A stretch of 57,205 nt of DNA from an uncultured Bacilli bacterium (GTDB lineage: Bacteria; Bacillota_I; Bacilli_A; RF39; UBA660). Both the position numbers and the translations under genes were made by a program. How positions within the stretch are numbered: position 1 is the first letter of the stretch; every line of letters starts with the position of its first letter. Shown here piece after piece: positions 14,830 to 24,009 of the stretch. The stretch spans positions 1 through 57,205 of the forward strand of contig CAKPBH010000004.1 in assembly GCA_934140355.1 (NCBI GenBank), written 5' to 3'. The notes beneath the pieces are model-generated. The model had not been told where the DNA came from, made no database searches, and saw only the letters and a program-made list of their open reading frames with translations.

Positions 14830-16782
14830 ATGAAAAGAAAAATATTAATGATTTTAATTATTATTTTAGGTGTTTTTTCTATTTCTTTTTTTAAAGATGA
14901 AAGTTTCTCTCGTTTTTTCACTTTAAAAGAAATTAAGTATAATGGGAATAATTTACGGGTAAGTATAGATGGAGCTACTAGTACTTCCTTACCTACTAGT
15001 GGAAATTATTATTTAGTTTCTTATGATTGTAAAAGTAGTGATACGGAAGTTGCGTGGAATAGTACTAATTATACTTTAAGTGTTAGCAATGGAAACAAAA
15101 AAGGTGGTATTTCTTGTTATTTGAATTTTCAATCTAAACCAAAGTTAAGTGAAATGTCAGTTGGCTCTTATGTTAAATATGTTGGTAATAATGGGTGTAG
15201 TGGTAAGTCTTGCGAAGGGCAAAATGCAAATTATGTTAGTGATGATAATATGGGATATTGCTATTCATCAAATAATAAGTTTTATGTCAATGGTTGGCGT
15301 GTTGCTTATGTTAAAGATGAAAGTGCTTATTTAGTTAGTGCTGGTTCTCCTGAATGTATGTGTACAAATTCTAGTGGTACTGCTGGTACTAGTTGTAGTA
15401 GTTATGAATCCACAGGCGGGTTACCTAAACATTTAGCTAATTTAAATGATAAAGCTTTAAAATATTGTAATCAGGATTATGCTTATAATGGGATATGTAA
15501 TACTAATAGTGGTTGGAATATTAATGATAGCGATTACCAAATCATTACCACAAATATAGGAATAAAAAAAACACTTAGTAATTGTAATAGCATATATGGT
15601 GTCAGAGCATGTGGATTTAATAATGATTTGATTGATAATGGAGGTTATTATTGGTTTGCTACTACTAGTAGTGGAAATGATATGTTTTATTGGTATTCTT
15701 TTGGAAGATATCCTTGGATTGATCATGGCGGAACTTCAGATCAGTTGTACGGTATTCGTCCAATTTTACGTCTTCAGTCTTCGGTCAGAGTGACAGGGGG
15801 AAGTGGGACATATGAGGATCCATATACTATTGTTAATAATAGTTTTTCAATTAATAGTGGATCTGAATATGTTAATGCAAGTGGTTTATCTAGTATTAAA
15901 CTTACTTTAGTTGGTTCTTCTGATGTTAGTACGATGTGTATTAATACTGATAGTACAGGATGTAGTAATTATGTTGCTTTTGCGACTAGTTATACTCTAG
16001 ATTGGTCGGGAGCAACTGATGGGAAAAGGACGGTTTATGTTTATTACAAAAATAGTGCTGGAGAGATTGTAGCTTCGATGAATCGAAGTATTACTGTTGA
16101 TACAGTAGCACCTAAGAATAATTCTGTTCGTATAAGTAGTGGTTCGACACTTACAAGAACTTTAACTATTTCTAGTACTGGTGCAAGTAAAATGTGTTTT
16201 TCTAATACAAGCAGTAGTTCTAGCAATTGTACTTCTTGGGTAGATTATGCGACTAGTTATTCTTGGACGCTTAGTGATGGTGATGGGAGTAAAACTGTTT
16301 ATGCTTTTTTTAAGGATGATGCTGGTAATATTAGCAGTACTACTGCAACTACTACGGTTACATCAACTTATGCAGTAGATGAAGATTTTTCTGATAGTAC
16401 TTATGATAGTCATTTAACGATAGCAGGGAGTGGAAGTTATCCTTGGGTTGTTTCTAATGGACAGTTTCAAAGTAATAATAAGGGAGTAGGTAGCTCAACT
16501 AGTACGTCTACTATTCAATTTACCCCAACTAAAAGTGCTACTTTATCTTTTGATTATGGTGTTTCTTCTGAATCTAATTATGATAAATTAACTATTACCT
16601 TAGCTGGGGATGGGACTACAACAACTTTAGTTAATGCGATTAGTGGAACTACTACAGGTACACAATCTAATGTTTCTTTAACCAGTGGTGTTACTTATAC
16701 TTTGACATTATCTTATACAAAAGATAGTAGTTTAGATAAAAATGATGATATTGGTTATATTGATAATTTAAAAATACAATAG
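14830..16782 (+). CDS. Secreted Cys-rich surface protein with Ig-like repeats (paralog)
   Basis: This 650-residue protein has a short N-terminal hydrophobic anchor (residues 4-20), then the same IDG...LPTSG module and SVGSYVKYVG...YGIRPILRL domain as the gene before it. The C-terminal 300 residues are different: two Ser/Thr-rich beta domains of about 85 residues, each with a Cys pair and SYTLDW or SYSWTL, resembling bacterial Ig-like repeats. A final jelly-roll-like domain starts near EDFSDS and ends GYIDNLKIQ, as in carbohydrate-binding modules. No sorting signal is visible, so attachment is by the N-terminal helix or by binding. GAGGTGAA precedes the ATG. Confidence 0.65.
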   Translation: MKRKILMILIIILGVFSISFFKDESFSRFFTLKEIKYNGNNLRVSIDGATSTSLPTSGNYYLVSYDCKSSDTEVAWNSTNYTLSVSNGNKKGGISCYLNFQSKPKLSEMSVGSYVKYVGNNGCSGKSCEGQNANYVSDDNMGYCYSSNNKFYVNGWRVAYVKDESAYLVSAGSPECMCTNSSGTAGTSCSSYESTGGLPKHLANLNDKALKYCNQDYAYNGICNTNSGWNINDSDYQIITTNIGIKKTLSNCNSIYGVRACGFNNDLIDNGGYYWFATTSSGNDMFYWYSFGRYPWIDHGGTSDQLYGIRPILRLQSSVRVTGGSGTYEDPYTIVNNSFSINSGSEYVNASGLSSIKLTLVGSSDVSTMCINTDSTGCSNYVAFATSYTLDWSGATDGKRTVYVYYKNSAGEIVASMNRSITVDTVAPKNNSVRISSGSTLTRTLTISSTGASKMCFSNTSSSSSNCTSWVDYATSYSWTLSDGDGSKTVYAFFKDDAGNISSTTATTTVTSTYAVDEDFSDSTYDSHLTIAGSGSYPWVVSNGQFQSNNKGVGSSTSTSTIQFTPTKSATLSFDYGVSSESNYDKLTITLAGDGTTTTLVNAISGTTTGTQSNVSLTSGVTYTLTLSYTKDSSLDKNDDIGYIDNLKIQ

Positions 16783-16797
16783 TCATAGGAGGAGTTA

Positions 16798-17613
16798 ATG
16801 AAAAGGAAGAATATTTTGAGATTTATTGTTGCGGGGATAGTTTCTTTTGTGATTTTGATTGTTATTTTATTAGGTGTATCAAAAAATAAATCAAGTAATT
16901 TGTTGAATTTATATAAAACAAGTTATAATCATGAGTCTAAAGATGAAATGATTGGCTTTTTGTATCATCGATATCAGGTTGAGGATGGATATAAGTTTTT
17001 TGTTGTTGGTAGTGACATGAATCGTGATATTGATGATACTTATGGGCTATATTATAGGGGAGAGAAAACTACTTTTGAAGAATTTTCTTCTATTTATCGA
17101 AGTTATATTTTGTTAGATTTGATGAATTATGATACGCATGGATATGATGAGAATAAAAATTGTTATTTTTATCCTTTAGATGAATTTAAGGATGCTTATT
17201 TAAAGTATTATGGTGGGATAGATGATTTTAAGATTGATACTGATGAGAGGTATTCTCCTAGATTTTATTTAGATGGAGATACGATGTGTATTTCTAAAGA
17301 TGATGGTGGTAGACAATATAATAAAGTTATTGATACTTATTTTGTCAATGGTATTTATCGAAATGATGAAATGATTATTTATGAGAGAGTTGCTTTTATC
17401 CAGTTAGGAGATAAAACTGTAGATTTTTATCAAGATTATTCTATGAAGAAGAAAGTTTATTCTTTAGAAAGAAATAAGGTTGATTTGAGTTTTATTCATG
17501 ATTCTAAGGTTGTTTCTAATGTTTTGATGCAATATAGGGACAAATTTCCTATTTATGAATATCATTATCGTAAAGGAGATTCTACTTATTTTTTAGAATA
17601 TATTTCAAAATAA
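16798..17613 (+). CDS. Membrane-anchored hypothetical protein
   Basis: I do not recognise this 271-residue protein. It has one N-terminal helix (about residues 9-27) with a basic cytoplasmic start, and an extracellular domain rich in Tyr, Asp and Phe. Two Cys (in NKNCYFYP and DTMCISK) could form a disulfide. The gene follows the surface protein by 15 bases with a strong AGGAGG site, so it is probably in the same operon and may act with it at the cell surface. Confidence 0.55.
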   Translation: MKRKNILRFIVAGIVSFVILIVILLGVSKNKSSNLLNLYKTSYNHESKDEMIGFLYHRYQVEDGYKFFVVGSDMNRDIDDTYGLYYRGEKTTFEEFSSIYRSYILLDLMNYDTHGYDENKNCYFYPLDEFKDAYLKYYGGIDDFKIDTDERYSPRFYLDGDTMCISKDDGGRQYNKVIDTYFVNGIYRNDEMIIYERVAFIQLGDKTVDFYQDYSMKKKVYSLERNKVDLSFIHDSKVVSNVLMQYRDKFPIYEYHYRKGDSTYFLEYISK

Positions 17614-17667
17614 AAAAATAGAAATAAGTATTGTATTAAAAAAATTAATAATTGATGAAATAAGTGT

Positions 17668-17673
17668 TATAAT
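17668..17673 (+). promoter_or_regulatory. Extended -10 element
   Basis: TGTTATAAT (TG at 17665-17666, TATAAT at 17668-17673) is an extended -10 box 31 bases before the start at 17704. The -35 (TTAATA at 17645) is weak, as is usual for this promoter class. Confidence 0.5.
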
Positions 17674-17703
17674 AACTTAAAAGTTATTGTGGAGGAATTT
17701 ATT

Positions 17704-19371
17704 ATGATGGGTGGTAGATTTAGTAAGTTTCAAGAGAGACTTAGAAATATTAGATTATCTCGGAGAAAAAAACTTCAGTTTCAAAAGGAAAATCAGAAAT
17801 TTATTGATAGCAAAGTTCAAGAGATAAAAAAGGTGATTCAAGCAGATGGTACTGTTTATCGAGTTCGTGTTGCAAAGGGGATAGGTGAGAGAAAATTACC
17901 TAAGAAAGCAACAAGAGAAGTTGTTGAAAATCCGGATAAAAAAGAAATTGATAAAGTTGATTTAGATATTAAGGAAGTTAGTAAGGAGAAACTAACGGTC
18001 AAAGATGTTGATGAGCAAAAAAAGGTTTATCAAGATGATAGTTCTCATGTTGTTCATGTGCCATCTTCTTTAGAGAAAAAGTCTGTTTCTGATCGAAGTT
18101 CAGGAGATAAACCTGTGGAAAGTGAAGATATTAAAAATAAAGAAGTTTCGAAAGATGATTCTAATAAAGATTTAAAATCTCAGATAGAAAATATAAATCT
18201 TAAGAAACCAAAATTACCTAAGAAAAAAGTTGGATATGCTTATTCTACTGATCCTGGGGAAAGAAACAAACAACTTCAAAGTTTATCTGATTCTGAAAGA
18301 AAAGAGAGAATCGCAATTTTAGGAGCGGAATTAACTTATAAAATTAAAAATCAGTTTGAAAATTATTTGGATGAAATAGATGTTTTATCTAGTGAGCTTT
18401 ATTTATTGGATGAAGATTTAAAAAAATCAGTAGAAGTAATTGAATTGGAACAATTGAATAAAAAAATTTATAGTTTAGTTGAACGGATGAATAAAATTAT
18501 TGATCAATATGAAGCTTATCGAAAAAATGGATATTTAGATAGAGTTCTTGATTTTGATGATTCTACTATTATTGATGATATGATTGATTACCGTGATTTA
18601 TTGGATTCTGCTTTTGAACGGAAAAAATTTGCTACTGAATATAGGATGATGGATGAATTTAAGTTACTTTATAGTCATTTAGTAGATATTGATAATAAGG
18701 AAAAAGATTTGCAAGAAAGAACTTTAGAGAAAAAGGCGAATTACGAGGAAAGAGATAGTAAATTTCTTGAGATTAATGAAAAAATGAAGGAAGAATTAAA
18801 TATTTCTTTAAAGTGTAATCAAGAAATTAATGAACAGGAACAATATTTAAAAGATATTATGGGTAAAGTTGGAAAAATTACTAAAGAGGAGTATGTAACG
18901 CATGTGTTAAAGGGATTGAATCAATTAGTATCTACTGGTTTAAGATATATTGGTTTAATGATGTGTTCTCCACTTAGGGGATTAGTTCCATCAATTGGAT
19001 TACAAGCTCTTGTAACTAATCAAATGCTTCATAGTGTTTATCGTAATCTTCGTTATGAAAAGGTTGAACATGTAAAATATTCTGCCATTAATTATGATCG
19101 AGAACTTTTAGATAAAATTTCGGATATTGATTTTACTTCTGATTTATTGGAACAAAATTTGTATAATATTCAGCATTTAAAGGAAGATTTTTTAATGCAA
19201 TATCAATCTAATATTCCTCATTATGATGAATTTTTAGCTAATCTTGAGAAGGTGGAAGATAAAATTATTCATCAAAAAAATAAAGTAGAAATTATTAAAA
19301 GTAAGTTAGAGAAATCAAAAAAAATTAATGAACATAAAATGAAAACACTTGATAAGTTGAATCATGAATAG
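17704..19371 (+). CDS. Coiled-coil protein of unknown function
   Basis: This 555-residue protein is not recognised. The first 30 residues are very basic, residues 80-170 are charged and low-complexity, and most of the rest is predicted long helix and coiled coil with many Glu, Lys and Leu. A more hydrophobic stretch near 400-440 (with LRYIGLMMCSPLRGLVPSIG) might touch the membrane. There is no signal peptide. I choose the ATG at 17704 because GGAGGA stands 8 bases before it; an in-frame GTG at 17689 overlaps the ribosome site. A scaffold or structural role is a guess only. Confidence 0.6.
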   Translation: MMGGRFSKFQERLRNIRLSRRKKLQFQKENQKFIDSKVQEIKKVIQADGTVYRVRVAKGIGERKLPKKATREVVENPDKKEIDKVDLDIKEVSKEKLTVKDVDEQKKVYQDDSSHVVHVPSSLEKKSVSDRSSGDKPVESEDIKNKEVSKDDSNKDLKSQIENINLKKPKLPKKKVGYAYSTDPGERNKQLQSLSDSERKERIAILGAELTYKIKNQFENYLDEIDVLSSELYLLDEDLKKSVEVIELEQLNKKIYSLVERMNKIIDQYEAYRKNGYLDRVLDFDDSTIIDDMIDYRDLLDSAFERKKFATEYRMMDEFKLLYSHLVDIDNKEKDLQERTLEKKANYEERDSKFLEINEKMKEELNISLKCNQEINEQEQYLKDIMGKVGKITKEEYVTHVLKGLNQLVSTGLRYIGLMMCSPLRGLVPSIGLQALVTNQMLHSVYRNLRYEKVEHVKYSAINYDRELLDKISDIDFTSDLLEQNLYNIQHLKEDFLMQYQSNIPHYDEFLANLEKVEDKIIHQKNKVEIIKSKLEKSKKINEHKMKTLDKLNHE

Positions 19372-19470
19372 TGTTTTTGATGGGTTAGAAAGATTTTTTT
19401 GATTTCTTTTTTACTAGTTTATTTTTCTAAATTGTGGTAACATTATCATTAGATAGATAGGCGGTGTTTT

Positions 19471-20007
19471 ATGATAGAAGTAATTGACAGAGAGACAATG
19501 GTTAAGATGATGGCTTTAATTTTATGTGGTATTCGTTATGAGAAAAATACTTATGTGGTTTTTGGAATTCGTAGAGATAAGATTGATGCTAATTTATTTG
19601 TTGGTAAGGTTATTCAAAATAGCCGAGGTCTTACGATTGATAATCATTTTTCTAATGGAGAAAAAGAGGTTGTTGATGGTATTGTTCAAAAATTTTTAAA
19701 TCATGTACCCAGAGAAGAACTAGAGAATAGTGGTTTTGTTATTATTGATGATATTCTTTTAAGTGGAATACAATATTATGATATTAAGAAATGTTATGTT
19801 AGTACAGTTCCTTTAATTAAAGTAAAAGAGATGATGAAGTATTATTCTTTTATAAGAGAGACGATCTTTGAACAACCAATTTTAGATGTTCAGGAGGATA
19901 GGAGAATTTTTAATGAAGGGTATATTGGTAATTTATTTTTAATTTTATTAGGACTTGGTGTTATTGTATTTTGTGTTTTTGTTGTTATGATGACTTTTTT
20001 GAAATGA
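19471..20007 (+). CDS. Tail-anchored hypothetical protein
   Basis: This 178-residue protein has a soluble N-terminal domain and one C-terminal helix (about residues 151-175, ending MTFLK), so it is probably anchored in the membrane with the bulk in the cytoplasm. No family is recognised. It precedes an ABC transporter by 16 bases and may belong to that operon; an accessory role to the transporter is possible but unsupported by motifs. Confidence 0.55.
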   Translation: MIEVIDRETMVKMMALILCGIRYEKNTYVVFGIRRDKIDANLFVGKVIQNSRGLTIDNHFSNGEKEVVDGIVQKFLNHVPREELENSGFVIIDDILLSGIQYYDIKKCYVSTVPLIKVKEMMKYYSFIRETIFEQPILDVQEDRRIFNEGYIGNLFLILLGLGVIVFCVFVVMMTFLK

Positions 20008-20023
20008 GAGGGTGTGTGAGATA

Positions 20024-20776
20024 ATGATTTGTGTTGATGATGTTTCTAAAAAATTTGAGAAGAAAATTTCTAAGAAAGAAACCATTTCTTTTTATGCAGA
20101 TAGGAATTTATCTTTTTGTTTAAAGGAGGGGCAAATTTTAGGAATATTAGGACCAAATGGTGCTGGTAAGACTACTTTGCTGAGAATGCTCTCTGGTTTG
20201 ATGATGCCAAGTGAAGGAAAAATTTTGATTGATGGAATGAGTTATTTGGATAAGAGTAGGGAGATTAAAAGAGAAATTGCTTTTTTATCGGGAAGTACTA
20301 AACTTTATAAGGATATTTCTCCTCTTGAGTTATTAGAGATGTGTGGAGAATATTATGGGGTAGAAAGGGACGAACTTGAAAAGAGAATTCATGATATTGT
20401 AAAAAGATTTCAGATGGAAGACTTTTTGTATCAGAGAATAGAGAATTTATCGACAGGGCAATATCAAAGGGTAAGTATTGCTAGATGTTTGGTGCATAAT
20501 CCTAAGTATTATATTTTTGATGAAGCTACTAGCGGATTAGATGTTATTTCAAGTCAAATTATTATTGATTTTATTAAGGAAGAAAAAAAACGTGGAAAAG
20601 GAATTATTTATTCTACCCATTATATGGAAGAAGCTAGTAGTATTTGTGATGATATTTTGATGATTCATCATGGAGAAATTATGGTTTTAGATAAGGCTAA
20701 AAATATTTTAAAAAAGACGAATACAGATAATTTGCGTGATGCTTTTTTTGCACTTACTTCTAAGGAGGAAAAATGA
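20024..20776 (+). CDS. ABC transporter ATP-binding protein, NatA-like
   Basis: This 250-residue ATPase drives the ABC-2 permease encoded next. Walker A GPNGAGKTT is near residues 43-51, the signature LSTGQYQR is near 142-149 and Walker B YYIFDEATSGLD is near 164-175, with a switch His in STHYMEEA. The closest pattern is the NatA sodium-export subunit. The ATG at 20024 is chosen; a GTG at 20012 directly abuts the GAGAGGG ribosome site and is less likely. The stop overlaps the permease start (ATGA). Confidence 0.9.
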   Translation: MICVDDVSKKFEKKISKKETISFYADRNLSFCLKEGQILGILGPNGAGKTTLLRMLSGLMMPSEGKILIDGMSYLDKSREIKREIAFLSGSTKLYKDISPLELLEMCGEYYGVERDELEKRIHDIVKRFQMEDFLYQRIENLSTGQYQRVSIARCLVHNPKYYIFDEATSGLDVISSQIIIDFIKEEKKRGKGIIYSTHYMEEASSICDDILMIHHGEIMVLDKAKNILKKTNTDNLRDAFFALTSKEEK

Positions 20777-21915
20777 GAGAGATAATCATTACAATTAAGA
20801 AAGAATTAAGGTCAATACTTAGGGATAAAAAAACTTTTGTTACTTTACTTTTATTTCCTCTTTTAATTCCAGTGATGATTTTTCTATATGCTTATATGTA
20901 TGATAGTGAGATGGAGAATAATACTTATTTGATTGGAATTGATTATTCTTTGAATCAGACAGAAAGGGAAATTTTAAGTGAAGTGAATCTTAATGTTAAA
21001 AATTATGTTTCTAAAAATAAGATGATGGAAGCGTATGATAAGGGAGATATTTTTGGATATATTCATTTAAAAGAGGATGGAAAATATGTTATTTATGTGA
21101 ATGAAGATTCTTCGGATGGAATGAAAGTTAAGGGCTATATGTTATCTTATTTGGAAGGATATAATACTTATTTATCTAAACTTTATTTGATTGGGGAAGA
21201 TATTGATGTAGAGAAAGCAACTAAGCAAATTGAATATGATGTTGTTAATTTAGAGGGAGATAATTTTCTTCTTAATTTGATGTTTACCATAGCCTTTACT
21301 TATATTGTGATGTCTATTGTTATTGCTACTACAAATATGGCGACTAACGCTACTGCTGTTGAAAGAGAAAATGGAACTTTGGAGACGATTTTAACTTTTC
21401 CTGTTTCTTCGAAAAATTTAATTTTGGGAAAGTATATTGCTACTGTAATTATGGGTTTTTTGTCTGCTTTTATTGGCTTAGTTTTAACGATAATTAGTTT
21501 ATTTGTTGTTGTTCAAAACTTTTCTTTCTTTAAAGATTTGGCATATCAAATTGAAGTGGGGAGTATTTTTATTTCTTTTGTTGTTATTGTCATGGCTTCT
21601 TTGTTTATTGCGGGGCTTTCAATTATGCTTACTATTTTTACGAAAAGTTATAAAGAGGCTCAGTCTGTTAGTTCTGTTTTGAATATTTTGACGATTATTC
21701 CTATGATGATTTCTTTAATTGGGATATCTATTCAGAAGTGGTTTTATTTGATTCCTATTTTTAATTATACCCAGATGCTTATGGATGTATTCTCTGGAAA
21801 TATTAATGGGGTAGCAATTTTGATGATGGTTTTATCTTCTGTTTTTTATGTATTTTTCATTTTAAATTTTATTATTAAAAAATATCATTCAGAAGAAGTT
21901 TTATTTGGAAAATAG
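20773..21915 (+). CDS. ABC-2 type permease, NatB-like
   Basis: This 380-residue membrane protein has the ABC-2 layout: one helix near residues 22-43, an extracellular loop domain of about 130 residues, and five C-terminal helices from about 173 to 375. The region ATNMATNATAVERENGTLETILTFPVS contains the ERE..TLE coupling motif of the family. It is translationally coupled to the ATPase gene. NatAB-like pairs export sodium or drugs; the substrate here is not known. The next gene begins within 11 bases of its stop. Confidence 0.85.
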   Translation: MREIIITIKKELRSILRDKKTFVTLLLFPLLIPVMIFLYAYMYDSEMENNTYLIGIDYSLNQTEREILSEVNLNVKNYVSKNKMMEAYDKGDIFGYIHLKEDGKYVIYVNEDSSDGMKVKGYMLSYLEGYNTYLSKLYLIGEDIDVEKATKQIEYDVVNLEGDNFLLNLMFTIAFTYIVMSIVIATTNMATNATAVERENGTLETILTFPVSSKNLILGKYIATVIMGFLSAFIGLVLTIISLFVVVQNFSFFKDLAYQIEVGSIFISFVVIVMASLFIAGLSIMLTIFTKSYKEAQSVSSVLNILTIIPMMISLIGISIQKWFYLIPIFNYTQMLMDVFSGNINGVAILMMVLSSVFYVFFILNFIIKKYHSEEVLFGK

Positions 21916-21925
21916 GTGGATATGT

Positions 21926-23854
21926 TTGAAAAAATATTTTGTTATAGTTTTTGTTGTTTTTGTTGCTTTTTTTGTTTTATTTTTGGGAATTTCTAAGAAT
22001 AGAATGAATGATTATTATGATGAAGTAAATAAAAAGGTATTTCGTAGTAATCATATTAAGAAAGGGAGTAGTAACTGGAGTTATTTTAAGGATGCTACAG
22101 ATGTTGCTAGTCATAATAGTATTTTATTATTTGATGATGTTTTAGAGGGGGATAGTGATTTTTCAAGGAAGGCAGGAGATGTTTATCATAATATGTTCAA
22201 TCAAGAAAAAAGAGATAAGGATGGTTTGGCAGGGCTTTCGGATACCATTAATTTAATTTATCAATCTCAGAATATGAAAGAGTTAGAGCGTGTTATTGAT
22301 TTGGTAGAAAATGAGCTTGGAATAAATATTTTAATGGATATTGAAGTTTATGCTGATTATGAGGATACGAGTCGTAGTTTAATTTACTTATCTCCTGTTT
22401 CATTTGCTTTTGGCTCTAGTGCTGATTATTTTGCTAATGATGATTATATGGCTTATAAGGCTTATCTTAAGAGAGCAATCATAAAGTTACTTCAGGTATA
22501 TGGCTATGAAAGGGATGAAGCAAAGAAGATTTCTTTGGAATTGGTTTCTTTTTATGAAGATATTGCTTCTTCTAGTATGTTAAGTTCTGATTTGGGGGAT
22601 GTGAATCAGATTTATCATAAGGTAGGAATTGATACTATTTGGAGTATTTATTCTAATGTAGATATTTTAAAGTATTTTAAGGATAAAGATATTCAGGTAG
22701 ATACTTTTAATTTAATTGATGTTGGACAATATAAAAAGATTAATGCCTATTTTTGTGATGATAACCTTGAGTTATGGCAGCATCATTTACTTGTGATGAT
22801 TTTATCTCATTATGCCCCATATTTGTCTTCGGACTATAAAGAAGTAGCGAATGAATTAAGTGAGAGTTTAGGGGGAGAGAATGATGGTAGTGATGAAGAA
22901 AAGATAAAAGAGCAGGTGATGAATTTATTTTCTGAAAATTTTTCTTCTCTTTATGCTAAGAAATATAAAAGTGTTTCCCATGAAAAATATTTGCAAGAGT
23001 TATTTTTGAAAATAAAAAATACTTATCGAGAATTAATTTTAGATAGTGACCATATTAGTGATAAAGCAAAGAAAAAGGCGATTGATAAATTAGAAGAAAT
23101 GCGGTTAGTTCTTGGAGATGATAATGATGCTAGTTTCTCTTTTGATGGGGTAAATCTATCCGATAATTTGGTTCAAAATATTAAAGAAATTCAAAAGTTT
23201 AAGAGAAAAGAGATGTTAATGGATTTGTTTTCTGATTATCATTTTTTTGTTGATAACCGTGTTGTGAATGCGTATTATCATGTTAATTCTAATGCAATTT
23301 ATGTGCCTGTTGCGATTTATTCAATGATTGACTTAAAAAGGGATGAATTTTTTAATTTGGGAGCAGTGGGAATGATTATTGCTCATGAAGTAAGTCATGC
23401 TTTTGATTTTAATGGTAGTAATTATGACGCAAAAGGGAATTTTTCAAAATGGTGGACGAATGATGATTACAAGTATTATCAGAATTTAAAAAAGAAAGTG
23501 GTCCTTTATTATTCTTCTTATGAAGTTTTGCCAGGAAGGTATATTGATGGGGAGAAGACAATTAATGAGAATATTGCAGATATGGCTTCTTTGGAGTGTC
23601 TTGGTCGTATTTTAGCAGATAGTGGTGCAACAAAAGTAGAGAGAGAAAAGATGTACCAAGGATTTGCTTCTGTTTTTGCCAGTCAAGAGACGAAGGAATA
23701 CAAAAAAATGCTCCTTCTTATCGATACTCATGCACCGAATAAATATCGGGTTAATGCCGTTTTATCTTCTAATGATATGTTTTATTCTACTTATCATTTA
23801 TCTATTTTTGATGAAATGTATATTCCTTTAAAAAAACGAATTAAAGTATGGTAA
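21926..23854 (+). CDS. Membrane-anchored M13 family zinc metallopeptidase
   Basis: This 642-residue protein is a neprilysin/PepO-type endopeptidase. The zinc site HExxH (IIAHEVSHAFD) has His487, Glu488 and His491, and the third ligand is Glu548 in NENIADMAS with Asp552. NAYYHVNSNAI and the C-terminal Trp also match the family. An N-terminal helix (residues 4-22) places the catalytic domain outside the cell, unlike the soluble PepO of lactic acid bacteria. The best start is TTG at 21926, 6 bases after ATAGGTGGA; a TTG at 21905 lies inside the permease gene. It probably degrades extracellular peptides. It follows the ABC-2 genes closely, which hints at peptide handling as a shared role. Confidence 0.85.
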   Translation: MKKYFVIVFVVFVAFFVLFLGISKNRMNDYYDEVNKKVFRSNHIKKGSSNWSYFKDATDVASHNSILLFDDVLEGDSDFSRKAGDVYHNMFNQEKRDKDGLAGLSDTINLIYQSQNMKELERVIDLVENELGINILMDIEVYADYEDTSRSLIYLSPVSFAFGSSADYFANDDYMAYKAYLKRAIIKLLQVYGYERDEAKKISLELVSFYEDIASSSMLSSDLGDVNQIYHKVGIDTIWSIYSNVDILKYFKDKDIQVDTFNLIDVGQYKKINAYFCDDNLELWQHHLLVMILSHYAPYLSSDYKEVANELSESLGGENDGSDEEKIKEQVMNLFSENFSSLYAKKYKSVSHEKYLQELFLKIKNTYRELILDSDHISDKAKKKAIDKLEEMRLVLGDDNDASFSFDGVNLSDNLVQNIKEIQKFKRKEMLMDLFSDYHFFVDNRVVNAYYHVNSNAIYVPVAIYSMIDLKRDEFFNLGAVGMIIAHEVSHAFDFNGSNYDAKGNFSKWWTNDDYKYYQNLKKKVVLYYSSYEVLPGRYIDGEKTINENIADMASLECLGRILADSGATKVEREKMYQGFASVFASQETKEYKKMLLLIDTHAPNKYRVNAVLSSNDMFYSTYHLSIFDEMYIPLKKRIKVW

Positions 23855-23880
23855 TTTAGAAAAATTAAAAATTATTTTAT

Positions 23881-23938
23881 TAAAGTACTTATCTTGTTTA
23901 GACTTTTATTAAGGTTTAAATAAGGTAAGTATTTTTTT
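23881..23938 (+). terminator. Terminator after the M13 peptidase
   Basis: Arms around AAGTACTTATCTTGTTTA and TAAATAAGGTAAGTATTT pair with a few mismatches and end in a T7 run. Confidence 0.6.
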
Positions 23939-24009
23939 GTAAAAATTTGTAAAAAGAAGAAGGATTTTAACAAAAATAAGCGAATAATATAAGTAGAGGA
24001 GGTAATATA

